A stretch of 6,143 nt of DNA from an uncultured Collinsella sp. (GCA_900541285.1 UQJA01000115.1:1-6143), one strand, 5' to 3'. Counted from the first letter of the stretch, positions 1 through 5,210 are shown. The notes: generated by a model from the letters alone, not told the origin. Made by a program: numbers and translations.

Positions 1-47
1 CACCTGTGGCGGTCGTTCCCCGAACGGGGCGGTGCTGTTGGGGACTG

Positions 48-102
48 TCTCGATCTGTAACAGTTGGGGCTGGTTTTGGTCGATGGATGTTACAGATTGA
101 GA
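48..102. repeat. 15-bp inverted repeat upstream of the DJ-1 gene
   Basis: Arms 48-62 and 88-102 are complementary over 15 bases with one G-T mismatch (a G-U pair in RNA) at 52/98. The inner ten bases, ATCTGTAACA and TGTTACAGAT, are perfect. The 25-base loop is G/T-rich. A long T run does not follow on either strand, so a classical intrinsic terminator is not supported. It could be the 3'-end structure of a gene lying left of the window, a protein-binding palindrome, or a dispersed intergenic repeat. It lies about 65 bases upstream of the proposed DJ-1 promoter -35. A smaller CCCC-GAAC-GGGG hairpin sits just before it, near 19-30. Confidence 0.6.
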
Positions 103-166
103 TTGTTGAGGATGGGTGAGGGTAGCTAATTCGGACGGGGCTATTTTAAACATTGGAAAATCGAGC

Positions 167-195
167 GTGGCAAGCGTATGCCTTCGGGGTATAAG
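167..195 (+). promoter_or_regulatory. Predicted promoter of the DJ-1/maf transcript
   Basis: A -10 hexamer TATAAG (190-195) matches the consensus at five of six positions. At 17 bases spacing it is preceded by GTGGCA (167-172), which matches TTGACA at four of six. Transcription would begin near 202, giving a leader of about 30 bases before the ATG at 233. This also argues against translation starting farther upstream. Prediction from consensus only. Confidence 0.45.
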
Positions 196-220
196 ACGGC
201 TAATTGTATGCCGCTTTTTG

Positions 221-226
221 AAAGGA
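221..226 (+). promoter_or_regulatory. Ribosome binding site that fixes the DJ-1 start
   Basis: AAAGGA lies six bases before ATG 233. The same reading frame is open back to an ATG at 116, but the extra 39 codons have no comparable Shine-Dalgarno sequence and do not look like the family. This site therefore decides the start. Confidence 0.7.
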
Positions 227-232
227 ACCCTT

Positions 233-775
233 ATGCCCAGCGTTGCCGTTCTTGCCGCCGATGGCTTTGAAACGATTGAATGCCTGACCATGGTCGACGT
301 CATGCGTCGCGGCGGCGTGCGCGCCACGCTCGTCTCGATCATGCCCACGCGCGAGGTCGTAAGCTCACTGCAGATTCCCGTAACCTGCGACGCGCTCTTT
401 GACGAGATTAACTTTGACGAGTATGACTGCGTCGTGCTGCCCGGCGGTCTGCCCGGCGCCACCAACCTGCGCGCCGACCAGCGCGTCTGCGACGTAGTCT
501 GCGAGTTCGCCGCGACCAAGCATGTTGCCGCCATCTGCGCCGCCCCGTTTATCCTGGGCGAGCTTGACCTGCTCGAGGGACGCCACGCCACGTGCTTCCC
601 CGGCTTTGAGAAGAGCTTCCCCGAGGGCGCCTATACCGGTGACAAGGTCACGCACGACGGCAACATCATCACCGCCAGCGGTATGGCCCAGTCGCTCCCC
701 TTTGCGCTTGAGCTGCTGCGCACGCTTGCCGGCGACAAGGCTGTCGAGAAGGTTGCCGAGGGCATCCAACTATGA
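233..775 (+). CDS. DJ-1/PfpI family protein (class I glutamine amidotransferase-like fold)
   Basis: A 180-residue cytosolic protein, the usual length for DJ-1/YajL relatives. The N-terminus MPSVAVLAADGFETIE is the first beta strand and the glutamate-bearing loop; Glu16 matches the DJ-1 glutamate that hydrogen-bonds the reactive cysteine. The strand ending VVLPGG (residues 67-72) is typical. The nucleophile elbow AAICAAP places the reactive Cys at 102. ATCFPGFE (119-126) follows, as in bacterial members, with no histidine where human DJ-1 has one. The end, GNIITASGMAQSLPFALELL, is the conserved last strand and helix. Family members have been proposed as glyoxalase III, protein or nucleotide deglycases, or redox-stress chaperones; the sequence cannot choose. 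The gene overlaps maf by ATGA (772-775), so the two are very probably co-transcribed and translationally coupled. Confidence 0.93.
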   Translation: MPSVAVLAADGFETIECLTMVDVMRRGGVRATLVSIMPTREVVSSLQIPVTCDALFDEINFDEYDCVVLPGGLPGATNLRADQRVCDVVCEFAATKHVAAICAAPFILGELDLLEGRHATCFPGFEKSFPEGAYTGDKVTHDGNIITASGMAQSLPFALELLRTLAGDKAVEKVAEGIQL

Positions 776-1353
776 TTTTGGCTTCGCAATCACCACGCCG
801 CATCGAGTTGATGCGCGAAGCGGGCTACGACATCCGCGTCATTCCCGCTGACATCGACGAGACTCCTTTTGATGACGAGGCCCCGCTTACGCTTGTCGAG
901 CGCCTAGCTCGTGCTAAGGCTGCCGCCGTTGCCGCCGAGCACGCCGAGCCCAATGAGCTGACCGTCGCGGCCGACACCATCGTCACCTTCGATGGCAAGA
1001 TTTTGGGTAAGCCGGCAAACGAGGACGAAGCCCGCACCATGCTCCACGAGCTCTCGGGTCGCACGCACCAGGTGGCAACCGGCGTCTGCATCGTTAGGGC
1101 CGGAGACACCACCGCTCCACACGCCGCCGAAAGCCTGTCCTTTGTCGATGTGACCGACGTGACATTCTATGAGCTCACCGACGGGCAGATCGAGCGCTAC
1201 GTCGCCTCAGGCGAGCCCATGGACAAGGCAGGCGCCTACGGCATCCAAGGCGTCGGCGGACGTATGCTCGTGCACGATATTTCGGGCGACTTCTACAACG
1301 TGGTGGGCCTGCCCATCGCTCGCGTCGCGCGCGCAATTCAAAAACTCTCGTAA
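772..1353 (+). CDS. maf: Maf family nucleoside triphosphate pyrophosphatase (YhdE-type, dTTP/UTP)
   Basis: A 193-residue protein, full length for the family. Maf proteins hydrolyse non-canonical or excess nucleotides to the monophosphate and pyrophosphate, and have been linked to septum inhibition. Visible motifs are LASQSPRR (3-10) for phosphate binding, Glu30, Lys49, AADTIV with catalytic Asp68, Lys80, LSGRTHQVATGV (94-105), and DKAGAYGIQG (151-160) with Gln159. By my alignment these match E. coli YhdE Arg12/13, Glu33, Lys52, Asp70, Lys82 and the Gln of AYGIQG. The EPMDKAGAYGIQG block and NVVGLP (176-181) favour the YhdE (dTTP/UTP) subgroup over YceF. The start ATG overlaps the DJ-1 stop as ATGA. 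A GAGGG at 758-762 inside the DJ-1 gene may serve as its ribosome site. No key residue is missing. Confidence 0.96.
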   Translation: MILASQSPRRIELMREAGYDIRVIPADIDETPFDDEAPLTLVERLARAKAAAVAAEHAEPNELTVAADTIVTFDGKILGKPANEDEARTMLHELSGRTHQVATGVCIVRAGDTTAPHAAESLSFVDVTDVTFYELTDGQIERYVASGEPMDKAGAYGIQGVGGRMLVHDISGDFYNVVGLPIARVARAIQKLS

Positions 1354-1361
1354 TTGCATCT

Positions 1362-1384
1362 GGCGCTGGGCATCCCCCGGCGCC
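1362..1384 (+). terminator. Hairpin after maf, weak terminator or attenuator
   Basis: Eight bases after the maf stop, GGCGCTGGG (1362-1370) pairs with CCCGGCGCC (1376-1384) through a five-base loop. The stem is nine base pairs with one U-G wobble. It is followed by TACAATTTT, a poor T tract, so termination may be partial. It separates the DJ-1/maf pair from the peptidase gene 70 bases downstream. No convincing promoter for the peptidase was found after the hairpin, so read-through is plausible. Confidence 0.45.
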
Positions 1385-1454
1385 TACAATTTTGGCGTAC
1401 CGCACGGATCCCGACCGGGCACAAGGCGCGGCGGAAAACCGATAGGAGTAAAAC

Positions 1455-2456
1455 ATGGACACACTGCTTGAGGCCATTGACGTTTGCGATGTCGATGGCT
1501 TTTGCTTTGGCAACTATACGGACGAGGAGGCCGGCACCGGTTGCACCGTAATCGTGGCACCCGAGGGCGCCACCGGCGGTGTTGACGTTCGCGGCGGTGC
1601 CCCGGCATCGCGCGAGACCGACCTGCTGCGTCCCGAGAACACCGTGGACAAGGTCCACGCCGTCTGCCTTTCGGGTGGATCGGCCTTTGGTCTGGAGGCC
1701 GCAAGCGGCGTCGCCCGCGAGCTCGAGAGCCGCGGCATCGGCTTGCCCGTCGGCCCCACGCAGGTGCCCATCGTGTGCTCCAGCTGCATCTTCGACCTCG
1801 CTTTTGGCGACCCCACCGTGCGCCCCGACATCGAGGCCGGCATCGCTGCCGTGCGCGAGGCGCTCGACAATACACCCGCAACACTCGAGCAGGGCAATGT
1901 GGGCGCCGGCACGGGTGCCACCGTCGGAAAGCTCATGGGGCCCGCCACCTGCATGAAGGCCGGCCTTGGCGCTGCCGCCGTGGCGCTCGGCCCCGTTAAG
2001 GTAGGCGCCGCGGTTTCGGTCAACGCCTGTGGCAACGTCGTCGACCCCTTCACCGGCGAGTGGGTTGCCGGCATGCGCGCCGCAGCCGATAGCGACCAGA
2101 TCGTCGACATGGAGCTCGCAGCCTTTGCCGCCGCCGAATCCATGCAGATGCCGCTCGACCGCACCAACACCACCATCAGCTGCATCGTCACCAACGTGGA
2201 ACTCACTAAGGCACAAGCCACCAAGGTCTCCCAGATGGCCGCAGACGCCTATGCACACGCCATTCGCCCCACGCACACCACCAACGACGGCGACACCATC
2301 TACACCCTCGCCAGCGGCAAGCTGGGAGCCCAGGCAAGCGCCACCGTGCCCCTGGACCTGCTGGGCATGCTCGCCGTAAGGGCCCTACAGACCGCCATCG
2401 TAAACGGAGCCAAAACCGCCAAAACCTCCCACGGCATCCCGGGTGCTGCGAAGTAA
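1455..2456 (+). CDS. P1 family peptidase (S58, DmpA/NylC-like), predicted self-cleaving
   Basis: A 333-residue N-terminal nucleophile hydrolase precursor. The family includes DmpA aminopeptidase, beta-peptidyl aminopeptidases and the nylon-oligomer hydrolase NylC. These autocleave before a Ser or Thr, which becomes the catalytic N-terminus of the small subunit. Here the site is most likely Asn238/Thr239 in RTNTTISC. Asp278 and Asp280 (NDGD) lie 39 and 41 residues on, the spacing of NylC Thr267 to Asp306/Asp308. Lys159 (ATVGK) and Asn190 (SVNACG) are candidates for NylC Lys189 and Asn219. Cleavage would give subunits of about 238 and 95 residues. Other family marks are GCTVIVAPEGA (29-39), CLSGGSAFGLEAASG (71-85) and GNVGAGTGATVGK (147-159). 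No signal peptide or membrane segment is seen. It has nine cysteines, including CSSC at 108-111. AGGAG (1444-1448) lies six bases before the ATG. The substrate is unknown. Confidence 0.93.
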   Translation: MDTLLEAIDVCDVDGFCFGNYTDEEAGTGCTVIVAPEGATGGVDVRGGAPASRETDLLRPENTVDKVHAVCLSGGSAFGLEAASGVARELESRGIGLPVGPTQVPIVCSSCIFDLAFGDPTVRPDIEAGIAAVREALDNTPATLEQGNVGAGTGATVGKLMGPATCMKAGLGAAAVALGPVKVGAAVSVNACGNVVDPFTGEWVAGMRAAADSDQIVDMELAAFAAAESMQMPLDRTNTTISCIVTNVELTKAQATKVSQMAADAYAHAIRPTHTTNDGDTIYTLASGKLGAQASATVPLDLLGMLAVRALQTAIVNGAKTAKTSHGIPGAAK

Positions 2457-2468
2457 ACCAGCTCGTCC

Positions 2469-2593
2469 GGTTGCCCGGTAGGTCTTGGTTATGTTTGCTG
2501 CTCTACAGTCCTGACTCGCACGAAGAGCACATTAAGTGCTCTTCGGCTCGTGCGGAACTCGCAACAAACATAACCAAGACCTACCGGGCAACC
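2469..2593 (+). repeat. Palindromic element 1: 29-bp perfect outer arms around a conserved core
   Basis: Arms 2469-2497 and 2565-2593 are perfectly complementary over 29 bases. Inside lies a core (2506-2559) that recurs, inverted, in element 2. In the core, CGAAGAGCAC (2521-2530) pairs with GTGCTCTTCG (2536-2545) around an ATTAA loop. CGCA (2517-2520) pairs with TGCG (2551-2554) outside a five-base bulge, GCTCG (2546-2550). The element starts 12 bases after the peptidase stop codon, so a peptidase mRNA that reads into it would fold it as a very stable hairpin. No clear T tract or target-site duplication adjoins it. It may be a terminator-like or mRNA-stabilising 3' structure, or a miniature mobile element; no transposase is nearby. 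Confidence 0.88.
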
Positions 2594-2660
2594 TACCATC
2601 CAAGTCTTTTCAGCCCAGGCCCATGTGTACCGCGCGTCGAAGATCTTCAAATTCAAATAA
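2594..2660 (+). pseudogene. Possible orphaned 3' end of a second glycosyltransferase gene
   Basis: Read in frame to TAA at 2658-2660, the last codons give HVYRASKIFKFK, against LYRLASKIFKFN at the end of the glycosyltransferase encoded on the other strand. A perfect 17-base match links 2640-2656 to the reverse complement of 2832-2848. Further upstream the differences are one missing Leu codon, third-position changes (CGT/CGC, GCT/GCG, TCA/TCG) and a Leu-to-Val change. That pattern suggests divergence while still coding. No similarity is visible farther upstream, and the frame meets a stop at 2571-2573 inside element 1. I read it as the tail of a lost convergent gene cut off at element 1. A simple inverted duplication of the tail is the alternative. 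Confidence 0.45.
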
Positions 2661-2685
2661 CCTGACAATCGATTCTTATAGCAGA

Positions 2686-2795
2686 GGCCCCTTGGCCTTT
2701 AGTTTGATACAAGTTCCGCACGAGCCGGAAAGCACTTAATGTGCTTTCCGTGCGAGCAGGACTGTTCGCAGTAGCAAACTAAAGGCCAAGGGGCC
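2686..2795 (-). repeat. Palindromic element 2: 21-bp perfect outer arms around the same core
   Basis: Arms 2686-2706 and 2775-2795 are perfectly complementary over 21 bases. On the minus strand the core (2764-2712) matches element 1 at 49 of 53 aligned bases, with one extra A in element 1. The inner stem CGGAAAGCAC/GTGCTTTCCG occupies 2726-2735 and 2741-2750, with loop TTAAT (ATTAA on the minus strand). The outer arms differ from those of element 1 except for CTTGG and a terminal GTTTG in each left arm. Reading with the glycosyltransferase gene, it begins 32 bases after that stop codon in the same sense as element 1 follows the peptidase. It may form the 3' end of the glf-glycosyltransferase mRNA. 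Confidence 0.87.
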
Positions 2796-2827
2796 CAGTC
2801 AACCTATCAGCAGCGATTACTCAGCAG

Positions 2828-3859
2828 CTAGTTGAATTTGAAGATCTTTGAAGCAAGACGGTATAGGCCGAGTGTGGTTTTGTCTCCGGCCCGTCCGCGC
2901 AGATTGGTGAAGAACCCGACCACGCCGTAACGGGCACGACGATACATGCGCTCGTCGTAGGCCTTCAAATCATTCCACAGCGTCTTTAGGCGCTCGTCGG
3001 CGCAATCTTCCTCAGAAAGCTTGGTGAGCACCGAGCAGATCGCCATCATCATGGTGAAGTAGCCCATCATGTACGAACGCAGGCGCGACGACTCGACATC
3101 GCTGTGCAGGTGGTACGACTCCATCATGATACGCGTAACACGGAACTGCTGGTCCAGACGCTTGACCATCGTTGCCTCGTTGACGCTCTGACCTTCGCGA
3201 CCGATAAAGTAGCGGTAGAGGTCGATGTCGGCGTAGTACATGGTCTTGCAACGCGGCAGTGGCACGTAGGCGTAGATGTTGTCCACATAGAACGTGTGCG
3301 GCGGCATGGGAAGGTTGGACTCGCGCAGCACATCCGTGCGATAGCACAGGCTGTGCATGAGCAGGTTCTGGTCCAGGCGGAAATGACCGATCTGATCCCA
3401 GGAAAAGATCTTTTTGCGCGGCAGGGCAAATTTGTAGCCAATAGCAGTATGCGTGCCCTCGTAAACCTTCTCGTACACATAGTTCGAGATAAACAGGTCA
3501 ACGCGTTGGTCGCGCTCCTCAAAGCCACGCAGAATCGACAGCATGGTCGAAAGGGCAGCGCCGTCAAGCCAGTCGTCCGAGTCGACAACCTTGTAGTAGG
3601 TGCCCTGCGCCTCGCGCAGACCCGAAAGGACGGCAATACCGTGACCGCCATTCTCCTGGTGCACCGCGCGGATGATTCCAGGATAACGGGCCTCCCACTC
3701 GTCAGCCTTGGCGGCCGTCTCGTCCTTGGAGCCGTCGTCCACCACGATAATCTCGATATCGGTGGCGTAATTGCTCCCCTCCAAGATGGAGGTGATGCAA
3801 TGGTCCATGTCCTTGGCGGCGTTATACGAGGGAATACCGAATGTTATGACTTTATGCAT
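2828..3859 (-). CDS. Glycosyltransferase family 2 (GT-A fold)
   Basis: A 343-residue inverting sugar transferase counted from MHKVITFGIPSYN. The GT2 nucleotide-binding half shows IPSYNAA (9-15), EIIVVDDGSKDET (36-48, Asp41/Asp42) and the metal-binding VVDSDDW (91-97, DxD at 93-95). YVDNIYAYVPLP (191-202) is a likely acceptor or catalytic-base segment. REGQSVN (221-227) follows, with a C-terminal helical region. No transmembrane helix is seen, so it acts in the cytosol or at the inner membrane face. The start is inside the end of glf (8-base overlap), so it is probably coupled to glf translation. An in-frame ATG at 3877 would add six residues (MRLSPA), but the family normally begins at the chosen Met and neither start has a good Shine-Dalgarno sequence. 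Its pairing with glf suggests a galactofuranosyltransferase. That is inference; donor and acceptor cannot be read from sequence. Confidence 0.93.
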   Translation of the reverse strand: MHKVITFGIPSYNAAKDMDHCITSILEGSNYATDIEIIVVDDGSKDETAAKADEWEARYPGIIRAVHQENGGHGIAVLSGLREAQGTYYKVVDSDDWLDGAALSTMLSILRGFEERDQRVDLFISNYVYEKVYEGTHTAIGYKFALPRKKIFSWDQIGHFRLDQNLLMHSLCYRTDVLRESNLPMPPHTFYVDNIYAYVPLPRCKTMYYADIDLYRYFIGREGQSVNEATMVKRLDQQFRVTRIMMESYHLHSDVESSRLRSYMMGYFTMMMAICSVLTKLSEEDCADERLKTLWNDLKAYDERMYRRARYGVVGFFTNLRGRAGDKTTLGLYRLASKIFKFN

Positions 3860-5054
3860 GGCAGGCGATAATCTCATCCGAAAGATCGAGGGCGGAATTG
3901 GTCACAGCGTCCATATCGTAGTAACGATACTCGGCCAGACGACCCACCGGGTGGAAGTTCGTCAGGTTCTGGACGCGCTCAAGATAGCGCTCATAGAGCT
4001 CACGGTTCTCGGGCTCAAGAATGGCGTAGTACGGCGTCTCGCCCGAGCCGGGCGTATAGGCCTTGGAATACTCCTTCATGATGGTGGTCTTGCCGGGCAG
4101 GATCTGACCGGTCATGTTCTTGAACTCGGTAATGCGCGTGTAGTCCTCGCTCGTGGTGTAGTTGACGGTGCCCACGGGCTGGAACTGGTCCATATCGAGC
4201 GTCTCGAACTTCATGTCGAGCGTGCGGTACGGTAGCGCGCCCAAATCGAGATTGAACAGCTCATCGAGCGGACCGGTGTAGACGATCTCGCCACCATAGA
4301 CCTTGCCGTCGATCTTGACGGTAGTCTCGTCGATTTCAAAGAGGTCACGGGCGTCCACGTCGCAGAACACGTCGATCAGGTCGTGGTCGAGCATGTGCTC
4401 AAAGAGCGCCGTGTAGCCCTCCTGCGGCATGCCCTGGAAGGGAGCTTGCGGGAAGTAGCGGTCATCATCGCCCACAAAGACGGGAACGCGGCCGGTGATC
4501 GAGGGATCGATCTGATCGGGCGTCTGGCCCCACTGCTTCATGGTGTAATGCAAAAAGACGTTCTCGTAGACGTAATCGGCGACCTCGGCAAGATCCGGGT
4601 CGTTCTTCTTACGCAGCTCCATAATGGGCACCTTGACATCCTTGCCAAAGGTCTCCACGAGCTTCTGATACAGCTCCTCGCCGCGCTCGTCACCAAAGGC
4701 GAGCTTGAGACTCGCATGGTTGAAGGGCACGGGCATAAGGGTACCGTTGATGTTGGCGAGCACCTTGTGCTGATAATCCGTCCACTTGGTAAAGCGCGAC
4801 AGGAAATTGTGCACGCGCTCGTTAAAAGTGTGATAGATATGCGGACCGTACTCGTGGATCAGGATTCCGGCCTCGTCAGTGCAGTCATAGGCATTGCCCG
4901 CAATGTGGCTACGGCGCTCCAAAACGGCAACACGATAGCCGATGGTCTCGGCAAGACGGCGGGCGCAAACGGCACCGGCATATCCAGCACCGACGACAAT
5001 CATGTCGTACGCGCCGGCGTTAAAGCCTTCAGGCAGGCCTGAGGTAATCTGCAT
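3852..5054 (-). CDS. glf: UDP-galactopyranose mutase
   Basis: A 400-residue FAD flavoenzyme that interconverts UDP-galactopyranose and UDP-galactofuranose, the donor for galactofuranose in surface glycans. The FAD-binding fold is VVGAGYAGAVCARRLAE (20-36) and LERRSHIAGNAYD (45-57). Other family marks are EYGPHIYHTFN (68-78), MPVPFN (107-112), HYTMKQW (169-175), GRVPVF (188-193), the DDRY loop (197-200), ITEFKN (308-313) and the closing GRLAEYRYYDMDAV (371-384). By position, Arg189 and Arg307 probably correspond to the catalytic arginines 174 and 280 of the Klebsiella enzyme. The length is close to known bacterial mutases, with about 15 extra residues before the first strand. AAGGAG (5065-5060) lies five bases before the ATG, supporting this start. 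It is first in a two-gene unit with the overlapping glycosyltransferase. No defect is seen. Confidence 0.96.
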   Translation of the reverse strand: MQITSGLPEGFNAGAYDMIVVGAGYAGAVCARRLAETIGYRVAVLERRSHIAGNAYDCTDEAGILIHEYGPHIYHTFNERVHNFLSRFTKWTDYQHKVLANINGTLMPVPFNHASLKLAFGDERGEELYQKLVETFGKDVKVPIMELRKKNDPDLAEVADYVYENVFLHYTMKQWGQTPDQIDPSITGRVPVFVGDDDRYFPQAPFQGMPQEGYTALFEHMLDHDLIDVFCDVDARDLFEIDETTVKIDGKVYGGEIVYTGPLDELFNLDLGALPYRTLDMKFETLDMDQFQPVGTVNYTTSEDYTRITEFKNMTGQILPGKTTIMKEYSKAYTPGSGETPYYAILEPENRELYERYLERVQNLTNFHPVGRLAEYRYYDMDAVTNSALDLSDEIIACHA

Positions 5055-5068
5055 CGATACTCCTTGTC

Positions 5069-5098
5069 AAAAGCCACGGGCTCGTTAGCTGGGCTTTT
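5069..5098 (-). promoter_or_regulatory. Leader hairpin just upstream of the glf ribosome site
   Basis: AAAAGCC (5069-5075) and GGCTTTT (5092-5098) form a 7-bp stem with a 16-base loop. In the glf mRNA the 3' arm ends in UUUU only three bases before the AAGGAG ribosome site. It resembles a short attenuator or a structure that could modulate ribosome access. The stem is weak and the role unproven. Confidence 0.35.
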
Positions 5099-5116
5099 CT
5101 CGAACATTCTTCGAGA
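5098..5116. repeat. 7-bp inverted repeat in the glf leader
   Basis: TCTCGAA (5098-5104) and TTCGAGA (5110-5116) are perfectly complementary around CATTC. It sits just downstream of the predicted glf -10 box, so it could be an operator or a small RNA hairpin. It shares base 5098 with the leader hairpin next to it. Confidence 0.4.
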
Positions 5117-5132
5117 CATATTTATCAGAGCG

Positions 5133-5138
5133 ATTATA
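5133..5138 (-). promoter_or_regulatory. Predicted -10 box of the glf-glycosyltransferase promoter
   Basis: The minus strand reads TATAAT, a perfect -10 consensus, pointing at glf. The start of transcription would be near 5126, leaving a leader of about 70 bases. No hexamer close to TTGACA is found at 16-19 bases spacing, so an activator or weak basal activity is possible. It is the mirror image of the pta-facing box at 5153-5158. Confidence 0.45.
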
Positions 5139-5152
5139 GCGCTAATGCGTCC

Positions 5153-5158
5153 TATAAT
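5153..5158 (+). promoter_or_regulatory. Predicted -10 box of the pta promoter
   Basis: TATAAT on the plus strand, a perfect -10 consensus, faces pta. Transcription would start near 5165, leaving a leader of about 120 bases. The -35 region around 5130-5135 is poor and overlaps the glf -10 box. A second pta promoter elsewhere in the leader cannot be excluded. Confidence 0.45.
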
Positions 5159-5183
5159 GAGCTTGCCACACAAGGAAAGCTCA
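5158..5183 (+). promoter_or_regulatory. First hairpin of the pta leader
   Basis: TGAGCTT (5158-5164) pairs with AAGCTCA (5177-5183). The stem can continue by a CC/GG pair past one mismatch, closing on a six-base loop. It would lie at the extreme 5' end of a pta transcript started from the TATAAT at 5153, which may clip its first bases. Confidence 0.35.
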
Positions 5184-5210
5184 AGCACCGCGGCGTACAT
5201 AATTGAAAGG

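Noticed and set aside
1..100. Open frames at the left edge (stop at 58-60 in one frame, 98-100 in another)
   Set aside because: They could be the tail of an upstream gene, but the peptides match no family I recognise and the longer one runs through the inverted repeat. There is not enough evidence to call a gene.
116..232. N-terminal extension of the DJ-1 frame to an ATG at 116
   Set aside because: The 39 extra residues do not resemble the family, no ribosome site precedes ATG 116, and the best promoter lies inside the extension. ATG 233 has a good ribosome site and the expected N-terminus.
1338..2276. Long open frame (312 codons) on the minus strand opposite the P1 peptidase
   Set aside because: A codon-bias shadow of GC-rich coding DNA. 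Its Gly/His/Ala-rich sequence has no motifs, and the peptidase on the plus strand is clearly real.
2471..2739. Two small open frames of 64 and 67 codons across the palindromic region
   Set aside because: They run through inverted-repeat arms in frames unrelated to the glycosyltransferase-like tail, without ribosome sites or similarity to known proteins.
2469..2795. Integron attC sites or retron RNA as explanation for the palindromes
   Set aside because: attC sites conserve the outer core sites and vary inside, the opposite of this pattern, and the expected GTTRRRY/RYYYAAC ends are absent. No integrase or reverse transcriptase is present in the window.
3104..3871. Long open frame (255 codons) on the plus strand opposite the glycosyltransferase, and a similar one at 4383-5042 opposite glf
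   Set aside because: Both lie antisense to well-recognised enzymes, have no family motifs or ribosome sites, and reflect third-position bias.
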